Shown here piece after piece: positions 5,363 to 12,325 of a DNA stretch of 13,953 bases. This DNA comes from QHBQ01 sp038230695. Its GTDB lineage: Bacteria; Chloroflexota; Chloroflexia; QHBQ01. Position 1 is the first letter of the stretch, and every line of letters begins with the position of its first letter. A program made the position numbers and the translations under genes. The DNA lies in assembly GCA_038230695.1 (NCBI GenBank), contig JBBRMT010000116.1, positions 1-13,953 of the forward strand, read 5' to 3'. The notes under the pieces are model-generated. The model did no database searches and was not told the origin of the DNA. It worked only from the letters and a program-made list of their open reading frames with translations.

Positions 5363-6634
5363 ATGAAGGTGGGAACGTTTAGCAGGCGCGTCCGTTGGGC
5401 GCAGCGGCTGGTGGCAGTCAGCTTCGTGCTGGCGCTGGCGTTGATAGGACTGGGGCAGAGTCATGCTGCGCCCTCCTACACGCCAATTCTCTACGACGTT
5501 GCCCCCGCCCAAGGCGCGGTGGTATCAGGGCCGAGCGTGCGGCTGGGGGCAACCATCCGCAGCAATAACGGCAACCCGATTACCTCGTGGCAGGTGACCA
5601 TTGATGGGCAGAACTACCAGATGGTGCAGCCTGTAGTCAGACCTGACGGGCTGCAGGTGCTGCTCTACAACTACGTACCATTGGGTAATGGTCCTCACAA
5701 CGTCTATGTCGAAGGGATAGACAGCACCGGGGTGGCAGGCGGTTATGCCTGGAGCTTTACGGTGACTAATGGCGGGCCACCCCCACCCACGCCTACCCCA
5801 CTCCCAAGCGGCAAGTTGCCCAGCTTCAGCGGGCTAACCCCCGCCGATAGCGCGACGGTTAGCGGCAGCCCCATCCGCATCGCGGTAACTATTGCCAGCA
5901 ACGCCAGCCTGATCAACGAGAGTCTCATTCTGGATGGGCATCCTTACAATTTGCTAGGAGTCACGCACAGCAGCGGCGAGATGGTCTATGCAGACATCAA
6001 TGGCCTGAGTGTAGGGCAGCATAATGTAGTTGTGCAGGCGAATGATACGGCGGGCAATTTCAACGCCCAACCGTGGAGCTTCACTGTGCAACTCTGTCCG
6101 CCAGGGCGCATCTACTTTTCGCAGACTGGCCGCTGCGTCAGCACCGGCTTCTACCAGTTCTGGGTGCAGAATGGTGATGTCAATAGCTTCGGCTACCCCA
6201 TCAGCGATGAGTTTGCCACGACTCTGGCCGATGGCAAGACTTATTCGGTGCAATACTTCGAGCGGGCGCGGTTCGAGTACCACCCCGAAGCGCCCGACCC
6301 TTACAAGGTGCAACTCGGCTTGCTCGGTCAGGAAATCCACGGAGTGGATGCGCGTACCAGCCCTGCAGCGGGCCTGCGCTACTTCCAGGAAACCGGCCAC
6401 GGCGTACCTGACAAGTTCCTGCAATACTGGCTGAACAACAACGGCCAGGCCGTGTTCGGCTACCCCATCAGCGAACCGCGCAACGAGGTAAACCCCACCG
6501 ACGGCAAGACTTACGCGGTGCAATACTTCCAACGCGCGCGCTTCGAGTATCACCCCGAACTGCCCGCCGGTCAGGATGTGCTACTCGGCCTGCTGGGCAA
6601 GCAGATCTATCAGCAGAAATATCCCGGCAGGTAA
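5363..6634 (+). CDS. Secreted protein with two Ig-like domains and two C-terminal FGYPIS/YFERARFEYHPE repeats
   Basis: This 423-residue protein has a typical Sec signal peptide: a basic start, a hydrophobic core at about 17-31, and likely cleavage after SHA (residue 35). Mature domains in order are an Ig-like beta domain (about 38-135), a Pro/Thr-rich linker (137-150), a second Ig-like domain (about 151-243), a possible disulfide pair (C245, C258), and two homologous units (about 249-325 and 338-415). Each unit carries YF-x2-TG, a W in FW/YW, FGYPIS, DGKTY-x-VQYF, RARFEYHPE and LGLLG. Such repeats are common in exported Chloroflexota proteins, but their ligand is unknown to me. It has its own promoter and terminator-isolated context. 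A role in binding cell-surface polysaccharide is possible given the upstream genes, but unproven. Confidence 0.85.
   Translation: MKVGTFSRRVRWAQRLVAVSFVLALALIGLGQSHAAPSYTPILYDVAPAQGAVVSGPSVRLGATIRSNNGNPITSWQVTIDGQNYQMVQPVVRPDGLQVLLYNYVPLGNGPHNVYVEGIDSTGVAGGYAWSFTVTNGGPPPPTPTPLPSGKLPSFSGLTPADSATVSGSPIRIAVTIASNASLINESLILDGHPYNLLGVTHSSGEMVYADINGLSVGQHNVVVQANDTAGNFNAQPWSFTVQLCPPGRIYFSQTGRCVSTGFYQFWVQNGDVNSFGYPISDEFATTLADGKTYSVQYFERARFEYHPEAPDPYKVQLGLLGQEIHGVDARTSPAAGLRYFQETGHGVPDKFLQYWLNNNGQAVFGYPISEPRNEVNPTDGKTYAVQYFQRARFEYHPELPAGQDVLLGLLGKQIYQQKYPGR
6107..6607 (+). repeat. Internal duplication in the secreted protein (two units)
   Basis: Unit 1 (6107-6337) and unit 2 (6374-6607) encode the matching segments described for the secreted protein. 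The DNA is also clearly similar around the DGKTY and FEYHPE segments, with mostly third-base changes, so the duplication is fairly well preserved. Confidence 0.75.
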
Positions 6635-6648
6635 GTGCTGAGCGCTGA
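6635..6648. repeat. Short heptamer repeat (GTGCTGA type)
   Basis: GTGCTGA and GCGCTGA start directly after the TAA of the secreted-protein gene. The unit is the same as in the array at 5103-5127. Confidence 0.5.
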
Positions 6649-6703
6649 ATTCGCTAAAGTCTCTCACTGGGCTAAACCTTACCCACAAATACAAACATCT
6701 AAT

Positions 6704-6736
6704 GGAACGCCGCTGCAAGAATGCACGCGGCGTTCC
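6704..6736. terminator. Strong hairpin, possible terminator (orientation unclear)
   Basis: GGAACGCCGC (6704-6713) and GCGGCGTTCC (6727-6736) form a perfect 10-bp stem. Inside it, TGCA-agaa-TGCA pairs again with one bulged C. On the plus strand it lies 70 bp after the secreted-protein gene but is followed by G-rich sequence. On the minus strand it is followed by a partly T-rich stretch (ATTAGATGTTTGTATTTG), which fits termination of a minus-strand transcript slightly better. Confidence 0.5.
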
Positions 6737-6938
6737 GGGTTACTGGGGGTTGGGGCGCAGCCCTTTGTTGCAGCGCTACTAAGGCTTATCGTCTGATTAC
6801 CTGCCCAAAGATTTACTACGCAGCTTGGCGCTGTAGCCATGCCGCCTTTAGCGCCGTGTTAATCTCGTCCCACCGTTAGACGCGCCGTTGCTACTAGCAT
6901 TGAAGCATTTACTCTTTCGACAAGCACCAATGCGCTGC

Positions 6939-6987
6939 ACCGCTCGGAGCTTTGCTCCCAGCCCTCGGTAACTCGCCGAGTGGCGGC
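6939..6987. ncRNA. Candidate structured RNA element (three-way junction)
   Basis: An outer stem of 4-5 bp (CCGC 6940-6943 with GCGG 6983-6986) encloses two side-by-side hairpins: GGAGC-ttt-GCTCC (6946-6958) and CTCGG-taactcg-CCGAG (6964-6980). The fold is possible on either strand. No promoter was identified with confidence and no known RNA family was recognised, so this is a candidate only. Confidence 0.25.
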
Positions 6988-7029
6988 CTACCCCCATCAC
7001 TACTGCCCTTCACCACTTGTGGGGACTTT

Positions 7030-7051
7030 AGCCCGCCGGGAAGGGCTTTTT
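7030..7051 (+). terminator. Terminator-like hairpin with T-run
   Basis: AGCCC (7030-7034) and GGGCT (7043-7047) flank an 8-base loop and end in TTTTT (7047-7051). It is about 400 bp beyond the nearest upstream plus-strand gene. If real, it would end an extended 3' region or an unannotated transcript. Confidence 0.4.
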
Positions 7052-7174
7052 GCTGACCTACGTCGTTTCCACAGCGCCTTTTGGCTGCGGTTCATCAAAT
7101 TGCTATGTGTGTCGTAGGGGCGGATTGCGTCCGACAGATGCGAATCACAAGCTGATGAACTGCGCTCTCGCCTT

Positions 7175-7203
7175 TTGCACCACATACCAGCGGGGAGTAT
7201 AAT
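7175..7203 (+). promoter_or_regulatory. Promoter for glgB
   Basis: TTGCAC (7175-7180) and a perfect TATAAT (7198-7203) are 17 bp apart. The predicted start near 7210 lies after the in-frame GTG at 7206, which supports the ATG at 7236 as the real glgB start. Confidence 0.75.
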
Positions 7204-7235
7204 CAGTGCATCAACAGCAAAGGGAGAGAGCAGCT

Positions 7236-9434
7236 ATGGATGATGCAGCATTGATGGCGCAACTGGAGAGCATCAAGCAGGCGCGGCACAGTTCACCCTA
7301 TGATGTGCTGGGGCCACACCCCAGCGCCGATGGCAAGGAAACGATGGTGCGCGTGTTCATGACGCGCACCCGCAGCGTCGAACTGGTTGCAGGTGGCAAT
7401 ATCTACGCTTTGATGCGAGTGACGGGCAGCGATTTGTTCGAGGTTACTGCGCCGCTACAATCGGGCGATGCCTACTACCTGCGGGTGGTAGATGACGATG
7501 GCCGCGCCTACGTTGCCGACGATCCCTATCGCTTCCCCCTGCAACTGACTGAGTTCGACCTGTACCTGATCGGCGAGGGAACTCACTACCAGACCTACGA
7601 GAAGCTGGGCGCACACATTATCACCGTAGCCGGGGTAGAGGGGGTACACTTTGCGGTGTGGGGGCCAAATGCGGCACGCATCAGCGTGGTTGGCGATTTC
7701 AACCACTGGGACGGGCGGGCGCACCCCATGCAGTTGCGCGGCAGTAGCGGTATCTGGGAGCTATTTATACCAGGGCTGGGCCAGGGAGCGCTCTACAAAT
7801 ACGAGGTTCGCGCCCAGAATAGCGACCTCTTCACCAAATCCGACCCCTACGGCTTCGCCGCTGAGATACGCCCCAGCACCGCCAGCATGGTATGGGACGT
7901 TAACCTGCACCAGTGGGGCGACAGCGATTGGGTGGCGCAACGCCCGCTACACCAGTCTTTGGATGCGCCGATCGTAATCTATGAAGCGCACCTCGGCTCG
8001 TGGCAGCGCACGCAGGCGGAAGATGGCAAGTGGCGACCACTAACCTACCGCGAACTGGCGGAAACGCTCATCCCCTACGTCAAGAGCCTGGGTTACACCC
8101 ACATCGAACTCCTACCCATCAGCGAACACCCCTTCGACGGCTCGTGGGGTTATCAGACCGTTGGCTACTACGCGCCCACCTCGCGTTTCGGCACGCCGGA
8201 GGATTTTCAATATTTCGTGGATCAGGCCCACCAGGCGGGCCTCGGCGTGCTGCTCGACTGGGTGCCAGCCCACTTTCCCAAAGACGGCCACGGCCTGGTC
8301 TATTTCGACGGCACCCACCTGTACGAACACGCCGATCCACGACGCGGTGAACACAAGGAGTGGGGAACGCTGATCTTCAACTATGGACGCAGTGAGGTGC
8401 GTAACTTCCTGCTCTCCAACGCGCTGTTCTGGCTCGACAAGTATCACCTCGACGGCTACCGCGTGGATGCGGTTAGCGCGATGCTCTACCTCGACTACAA
8501 CCGCGATCCGGGTCAGTGGCTACCCAACGCTTATGGCGGACGTGAGAACCTGGAGGCGATTGACTTCCTGCGCCGCTTCAACGAACTGGTACACGACAGC
8601 CATCCCGGCGCACTGACCGTGGCCGAGGAGTCCACCGATTGGCCGATGGTGTCGCGGCCTACCTACGTAGGTGGACTGGGCTTCAGCCTGAAGTGGAACA
8701 TGGGCTGGATGCACGACATCCTCGATTACCTTTCGCTTGACCCGGTGTATCGCCGCTACCATCACAACAAACTGACCTTCAGCCTGATGTACGCCTTCAG
8801 CGAGAACTTTGTCCTCGCCCTATCGCACGACGAGGTGGTTCACCTGAAGGGTTCGCTGCTGGCGAAGATGCCCGGCGATGCCTGGCAGAAGTTCGCCAAC
8901 CTGCGGCTACTGTTCGGCTATATGTGGGGCCATCCCGGCAAGAAGCTGCTATTCATGGGCATGGAGTTCGGGCAGGGACGGGAGTGGAATTACGCTACCA
9001 ACCTCGACTGGCATCAGGCTGATTGGCAGCCTCATCGCGGTATCACCGCCTGGCTGCGCGACCTGAATGCGCTGTACCACGCGGAACCGGCGCTGCACGA
9101 GGTGGACTTTAGCTGGGATGGTTTCCAGTGGCTGGAGGCCGACGACAGCGACAACAGTGTGCTGTCCTTTATCCGTCGCGCCAAAAATGGTGATGAGATC
9201 GTCGTGGTCTGCAACTTCACCCCGATGGTGCGCGAGGGTTATCATGTGCCGGTGCCTCAAGCGGGCGAGTACCGCGAGTTGCTCAACAGTGATGCCGCCG
9301 CATACTGGGGCAGCGGCGTTGGCAACAACGGCATGGCACGAGCCGAAGCAATCCCGCACGGCAACTACCCCGCCACCCTTATCCTGACCTTGCCACCGCT
9401 GGGGGTGCTGATGCTGAAGCGCAAGGGGAAATAA
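7236..9434 (+). CDS. glgB: 1,4-alpha-glucan branching enzyme (GH13)
   Basis: This 732-residue enzyme makes alpha-1,6 branches in glycogen and is close to the usual length (about 730). Residues about 20-110 fit the extra N-terminal domain of long-form branching enzymes, and a CBM48 follows at about 135-220 (VWGPNAARISVVGDFNHWDG). The GH13 barrel shows region I LDWVPAHFPKD, region II DGYRVDAV (nucleophile D411), region III VAEESTDWP (acid/base E464) and region IV LSHDE (D532). A C-terminal beta domain closes the chain. The ATG at 7236 is chosen because the promoter's start point falls near 7210 and AGGGAG lies 9 bases upstream. An in-frame GTG at 7206 would be at the transcript's very end. No other glycogen gene is in the window. 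The next gene abuts the stop codon, suggesting cotranscription. Confidence 0.96.
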   Translation: MDDAALMAQLESIKQARHSSPYDVLGPHPSADGKETMVRVFMTRTRSVELVAGGNIYALMRVTGSDLFEVTAPLQSGDAYYLRVVDDDGRAYVADDPYRFPLQLTEFDLYLIGEGTHYQTYEKLGAHIITVAGVEGVHFAVWGPNAARISVVGDFNHWDGRAHPMQLRGSSGIWELFIPGLGQGALYKYEVRAQNSDLFTKSDPYGFAAEIRPSTASMVWDVNLHQWGDSDWVAQRPLHQSLDAPIVIYEAHLGSWQRTQAEDGKWRPLTYRELAETLIPYVKSLGYTHIELLPISEHPFDGSWGYQTVGYYAPTSRFGTPEDFQYFVDQAHQAGLGVLLDWVPAHFPKDGHGLVYFDGTHLYEHADPRRGEHKEWGTLIFNYGRSEVRNFLLSNALFWLDKYHLDGYRVDAVSAMLYLDYNRDPGQWLPNAYGGRENLEAIDFLRRFNELVHDSHPGALTVAEESTDWPMVSRPTYVGGLGFSLKWNMGWMHDILDYLSLDPVYRRYHHNKLTFSLMYAFSENFVLALSHDEVVHLKGSLLAKMPGDAWQKFANLRLLFGYMWGHPGKKLLFMGMEFGQGREWNYATNLDWHQADWQPHRGITAWLRDLNALYHAEPALHEVDFSWDGFQWLEADDSDNSVLSFIRRAKNGDEIVVVCNFTPMVREGYHVPVPQAGEYRELLNSDAAAYWGSGVGNNGMARAEAIPHGNYPATLILTLPPLGVLMLKRKGK

Positions 9435-10244
9435 TTGACCGACATACTGACCAACCCCAGTGAAGCCGAACTGTTCGCCGCAATGGAGGCCAACTACAGC
9501 GCCTATCCGGTCGGCTTTGCCTGCCTGGCCCGCGTGGAGTTGCATGAGGAGCCGGGGCTAACCTGGTTCATCTCTGGTGGTCCGCCCGGCAATGGCGTTC
9601 ATATAACCCAGCTTGCACCAGAGCAAATTGATGCCACCATCGAGCGGGTGCAGCAACACTTCAAGGCGAAGGGACGGCGCGAACTGGTCTGGCAGGTGCT
9701 ATCCTCCACCCGCCCGGCCAACCTGGGTGATTACCTGCTGGCGCACGGTTTCAAGCCGAACGGCGAAGAGCCGTTCATGGTTGCCACCCTGACCGAGCGA
9801 AACGCGCCGGTAAACACCCCTGCCAACCTTCGCATTGAGCGGGTGAACGATACGGACACGCTGGGAGACTGGTGCCGCGCCTCCGCCGCTGGCTTTGGCG
9901 CAGACGTGGAAGCGATACAGATATTCTACGATGCCTACGCCTGCCTCGGCTTCGACCCTGATGGGGCGTGGCAGCACTATGTCGGCTATCTTGGCGACGA
10001 GGCGGTTACATCGTCAACCCTGCTACTGGCTGAGGGCATCGCTGGTATCTACGATGTCAGCACCGTACCGTCGGCACGGCGACAGGGGTTGGGCGGGGCA
10101 ATCACCCGCGCTGCGATGGCTGCGGCGCAGGCACGCGGCTACCACCATGCCACCTTGCAGGCTTCGCACGAGGGGTACAATCTCTATCGCAAGCTGGGAT
10201 TCGAGGAGAAGTTTCGGCGGGTGGATTATGTTTGGCGACTATAA
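9435..10244 (+). CDS. GNAT-family N-acetyltransferase
   Basis: This 269-residue protein has a C-terminal GNAT fold. The acetyl-CoA pyrophosphate-binding motif A is IYDVSTVPSARRQGLGGA, with the R215-x-x-G218-x-G220 signature, and is followed by the YNLYRKLGFEE block typical of the C-terminal strand and helix. Residues 1-120 may be a degenerate GNAT-like or lid domain; similar two-part proteins are common. The acceptor substrate cannot be predicted. The TTG start directly follows the glgB stop with no spacing, and AAGGGGA inside the end of glgB can act as the ribosome binding site, so the two genes are probably translated from one mRNA. An ATG at 9483 is an alternative start that would remove 16 residues. 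A peptidase gene with its own promoter follows. Confidence 0.87.
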   Translation: MTDILTNPSEAELFAAMEANYSAYPVGFACLARVELHEEPGLTWFISGGPPGNGVHITQLAPEQIDATIERVQQHFKAKGRRELVWQVLSSTRPANLGDYLLAHGFKPNGEEPFMVATLTERNAPVNTPANLRIERVNDTDTLGDWCRASAAGFGADVEAIQIFYDAYACLGFDPDGAWQHYVGYLGDEAVTSSTLLLAEGIAGIYDVSTVPSARRQGLGGAITRAAMAAAQARGYHHATLQASHEGYNLYRKLGFEEKFRRVDYVWRL

Positions 10245-10253
10245 ACGCCGCAT

Positions 10254-10283
10254 TTGCCCCGCCGCCTACCTATATGGTACAAT
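10254..10283 (+). promoter_or_regulatory. Promoter for the M24 peptidase gene
   Basis: TTGCCC (10254-10259) and TACAAT (10278-10283) are 18 bp apart, with TGG (10275-10277) as an extended -10. The stretch TATGGTACAAT differs by one base from the minus-strand promoter at 2749-2759. The predicted start near 10290 excludes the longer upstream peptidase frame. Confidence 0.6.
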
Positions 10284-10343
10284 ACGCCAAGCACCCCTTG
10301 CAGTGTGGCTTTGGCGTGCCAATTTGACATCAGGAGCAAACCC

Positions 10344-11552
10344 TTGACCGCGACTATGGAGCGCAATGCCGCGCTTGACCATAACCAAACTCCCGACCCC
10401 CGCGATTTGTCTACCCCGCTGCCGGTGGTGTATACCCCAGTGGCGCTGGCGCGACGGATTGCGCGGCTGCGCGAACGGCTGGCCGAACTCAACCTTGACG
10501 GGATGCTGGTTTCGCACCCCGCCAACCGCCGCTACCTCAGCGGCTTCCTTGGCTTCGACCTGCCGCCGCTGGATACTGCTGGTTGGCTGCTCATCCCCAC
10601 CGCCGACCTCACCCCTTTGCTGATTACCGACTTCCGTTATCTGGAAGAGGCGCGGCAGGAGATGCGCGACGAGTGGGACATCCGCCTGCGTACCGACAAG
10701 CGAATGAGTGATGGCGCGGCGGAGGCGCTGGCCGAGTTGCCAGTCAAGCGGCTGGGCTTCGAGGCTGACCACCTGCTGTTCAGCTTCTACGCCGAGATGC
10801 GCGAACTGATGCCCCAGCTTGAGCTAGTCCCCAGTCGCGGGCTGGTCGAGGAGCAGCGGCTACGCAAGGATGCCGACGAGATGCTGCTGATGCACCGCGC
10901 CAGCGCCCTCTCTGATGCCGCCTTCGAGCGTGTTGCCCCCACCATCCGTCCCGGCATGACCGAGAAGCAGATTGCCTGGGAGATCGAGAAGGTGATGCAC
11001 GAACTGGGCGCGGAGGGGCCGAGCTTCCAGACCATCGTGGCGGGCGGGCCGAACGGGGCGCAACCCCACGCCATCCCATCCGACCGCCCGGTACAAGCAC
11101 GTGAGCCAATCGTGATTGACATGGGCGCACTCTATGGAGGCTACTGCTCAGACATGACCCGCACCATCTGCATCGGCGAAGCGGATGAGAAATTTACCAC
11201 CATATACAATATCGTGGAGGAGGCGCAACGTCTTGCCGAGGCCGCCTGTCACGCCGGGTTGCGCGGTTGGGAGCTTGATGCAATCGCCCGCGACTACATC
11301 ACCGCGCAGGGCTACGGAGAATACTTCGGCCACGGCCTCGGCCACGGCACTGGCCTGGAGGTGCATGAGCCACCCTCGGTGCGCCGCAACGCGCAGAACC
11401 TGCTAGTCGCGGGCGTGGTGCATAGCGTCGAGCCGGGCATCTACCTGCCCGACTGGGGCGGCGTGCGTATCGAAGATCTTGTCTATGTACGCGAGAACGA
11501 CTGCCAACTGCTAACTTTGGCCTCGCGCCAGCACGTTTTTCCCGTCTTATAA
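10344..11552 (+). CDS. M24 family metallopeptidase, Xaa-Pro aminopeptidase/dipeptidase-like
   Basis: This 402-residue cytoplasmic metallopeptidase is expected to release residues next to proline. An N-terminal creatinase-like domain (about 35-165, with HPANRRYLSGFLG) precedes a pita-bread catalytic domain. All five metal ligands are present: D259 (VIDMG), D270 (CSDMTRT), H334 (GHGLGHGTGLEVHE), E363 (SVEPGIY) and E377 (VRIEDL). I chose TTG at 10344 because AGGAG (10332-10336) sits 7 bases upstream and the promoter at 10254-10283 rules out an earlier start; ATG at 10356 is the alternative. It is followed by efp, as in many Gram-positive genomes, which may reflect shared proline-related physiology. 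Exact specificity (PepP or PepQ type) cannot be told from sequence. Confidence 0.9.
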   Translation: MTATMERNAALDHNQTPDPRDLSTPLPVVYTPVALARRIARLRERLAELNLDGMLVSHPANRRYLSGFLGFDLPPLDTAGWLLIPTADLTPLLITDFRYLEEARQEMRDEWDIRLRTDKRMSDGAAEALAELPVKRLGFEADHLLFSFYAEMRELMPQLELVPSRGLVEEQRLRKDADEMLLMHRASALSDAAFERVAPTIRPGMTEKQIAWEIEKVMHELGAEGPSFQTIVAGGPNGAQPHAIPSDRPVQAREPIVIDMGALYGGYCSDMTRTICIGEADEKFTTIYNIVEEAQRLAEAACHAGLRGWELDAIARDYITAQGYGEYFGHGLGHGTGLEVHEPPSVRRNAQNLLVAGVVHSVEPGIYLPDWGGVRIEDLVYVRENDCQLLTLASRQHVFPVL

Positions 11553-11553
11553 T

Positions 11554-11597
11554 CTCCCCTCGCCCACTGGGGAGGCTGGGAGGGGGTCCGTGACCCC
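11554..11597. repeat. Two adjacent GC-rich hairpins between the peptidase gene and efp
   Basis: CTCCCC (11554-11559) pairs with GGGGAG (11569-11574), and GGGGTC (11583-11588) pairs with GACCCC (11592-11597). No T-run follows. The CTCCC/GGGAG core resembles the hairpins at 784-862 and 1758-1776. It begins 2 bp after the peptidase stop codon and may be a mobile palindromic repeat or a weak terminator. Confidence 0.6.
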
Positions 11598-11649
11598 GCC
11601 AACGCATTCATTATTATGAAATGAGCTTCAGCGAAAGGAAAGATTTTAC

Positions 11650-12210
11650 GTGATTAGTACCTCCGATCTACACAAAGGCGTTACCATCCTGCTCGATGGC
11701 GAACTACAGAAGCTACTCGACTACCAGCACGTCAAGCAGGGACGCGGCAGCGCGTTCGTGCGTATCCAGATGCGTAACCTGCGTACTGGCTCACAAACTG
11801 AGCGCACCTTCCAGGCGGGCGAACGCTTCAACGATGTGCGCCTCGACCGCCATACCATGCAGTATCTCTACCACGACGGCGACCAGTATCAGTTCATGAA
11901 CACTGAGACCTTCGACCAGTTCCCCATTCCCTCCGACATTCTGGGCGATGCCGTCTACTATATGCGCGAGAATGACAACATTGACGTGCTGTTCTACGGT
12001 GACGAGCCAATTGACGTTGACCTGCCCACTTCGGTGAACCTCAAGATCGAGCAGACCGATCCAGGCATCCGTGGCGACCGCGCCACCAGCGGCAACAAGC
12101 CCGCCACCATGGAAACCGGCCTGGTGGTCAACGTGCCGCTGCACATTAGCTCTGGCGACGTGATCAAGGTTGACACCCGCACAGGAGAATATTTGGGCAA
12201 GGTCAACTAA
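11650..12210 (+). CDS. efp: Translation elongation factor P
   Basis: This 186-residue protein has the usual EF-P length and three-domain layout: KOW-like domain I (about 3-60), an OB domain (about 66-125), and C-terminal OB domain III ending GDVIKVDTRTGEYLGKVN. EF-P binds stalled ribosomes between the P and E sites and promotes peptide bonds at consecutive prolines. The domain I loop reads KQGRGSAF, with Arg32 at the tip where E. coli carries the modified Lys34 in KPGKGQAF. The loop is otherwise like the lysine type. The start is GTG, supported by AAAGGAA 9 bases upstream. The factor follows a proline peptidase and precedes accB, a common gene order. No modification enzyme (EarP, EpmA, YmfI) is encoded in the window. 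Confidence 0.95.
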   Translation: MISTSDLHKGVTILLDGELQKLLDYQHVKQGRGSAFVRIQMRNLRTGSQTERTFQAGERFNDVRLDRHTMQYLYHDGDQYQFMNTETFDQFPIPSDILGDAVYYMRENDNIDVLFYGDEPIDVDLPTSVNLKIEQTDPGIRGDRATSGNKPATMETGLVVNVPLHISSGDVIKVDTRTGEYLGKVN

Positions 12211-12214
12211 ACGC

Positions 12215-12233
12215 AATGGTGAATGGTAAATGA
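12215..12233. repeat. Heptamer minisatellite (GTGAATG type), left arm
   Basis: The units ATGGTGA and ATGGTAA plus ATGA have a 7-bp period and begin 4 bp after the efp stop codon. GAATGGTAAATGA (12221-12233) is perfectly complementary to 12292-12304 in the right arm. Confidence 0.7.
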
Positions 12234-12270
12234 GGGTTGGTGTGAATTGAAGGTAAGCCCACTGGCATCT

Positions 12271-12304
12271 TCATTCACCATTCACCATTCATCATTTACC
12301 ATTC
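12271..12304. repeat. Heptamer minisatellite, right arm (inverted)
   Basis: The units CATTCAC, CATTCAC, CATTCAT, CATTTAC and CATTC run with a strict 7-bp period. They are the inverse complement of the left arm, so the efp-accB spacer can form a hairpin with at least 13 bp of perfect stem and a loop of about 58 bases. Confidence 0.75.
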
Positions 12305-12325
12305 CGAATGAGAGGGGGTTTGGTT

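Larger units (their letters stand above)
6649..7174. other. Long gap without a convincing gene, rich in dyads
   Basis: I find no gene with credible codon use and a start here. Short open stretches exist, such as a 19-codon coding-like frame on the minus strand at 6816-6875 (RWDEINTALKAAWLQRQAA) bounded by stops. The region holds the hairpin at 6704-6736, a possible three-way junction at 6939-6987, a terminator-like stem at 7030-7051, and the inverted element TGTCG...CGACA around 7110-7137. On the minus strand GGCGCT...AGCGCC also pairs (about 6825-6855). It may be a non-coding RNA locus or the worn remains of a mobile or protein-coding element. Confidence 0.4.

Noticed and set aside
5954..6553. 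Minus-strand open frame of about 200 codons inside the secreted-protein gene
   Set aside because: It is antisense to a well-supported gene with signal peptide and repeats; the frame arises from the GC-rich codon pattern on the sense strand.
6816..6875. Short coding-like minus-strand peptide (19 codons) as a small gene
   Set aside because: Bounded by stops on both sides, with no start codon or ribosome binding site; the adjacent frames look equally coding-like, so chance is a fair explanation.
7030..7051. End of an IS200/IS605-type element
   Set aside because: The GGGCTAAAGTCCCC-like sequence recalls such hairpin ends, but there is no TnpA or TnpB coding sequence and no matching second end in the window.
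7000..7185. Minus-strand 61-codon frame in the long gap
   Set aside because: Ser/Arg-rich composition without coding bias, no ribosome binding site, and it crosses the terminator-like stem.
8949..9545. Minus-strand open frame across the end of glgB and start of the GNAT gene
   Set aside because: Antisense to two convincing genes, with no family motif and no ribosome binding site.
11548..11553. TATAAT at the end of the peptidase gene as an efp promoter
   Set aside because: It overlaps the stop codon, has no -35 box at 16-18 bp and no TGn, and would place two GC-rich hairpins in the leader; kept only as a weak possibility.
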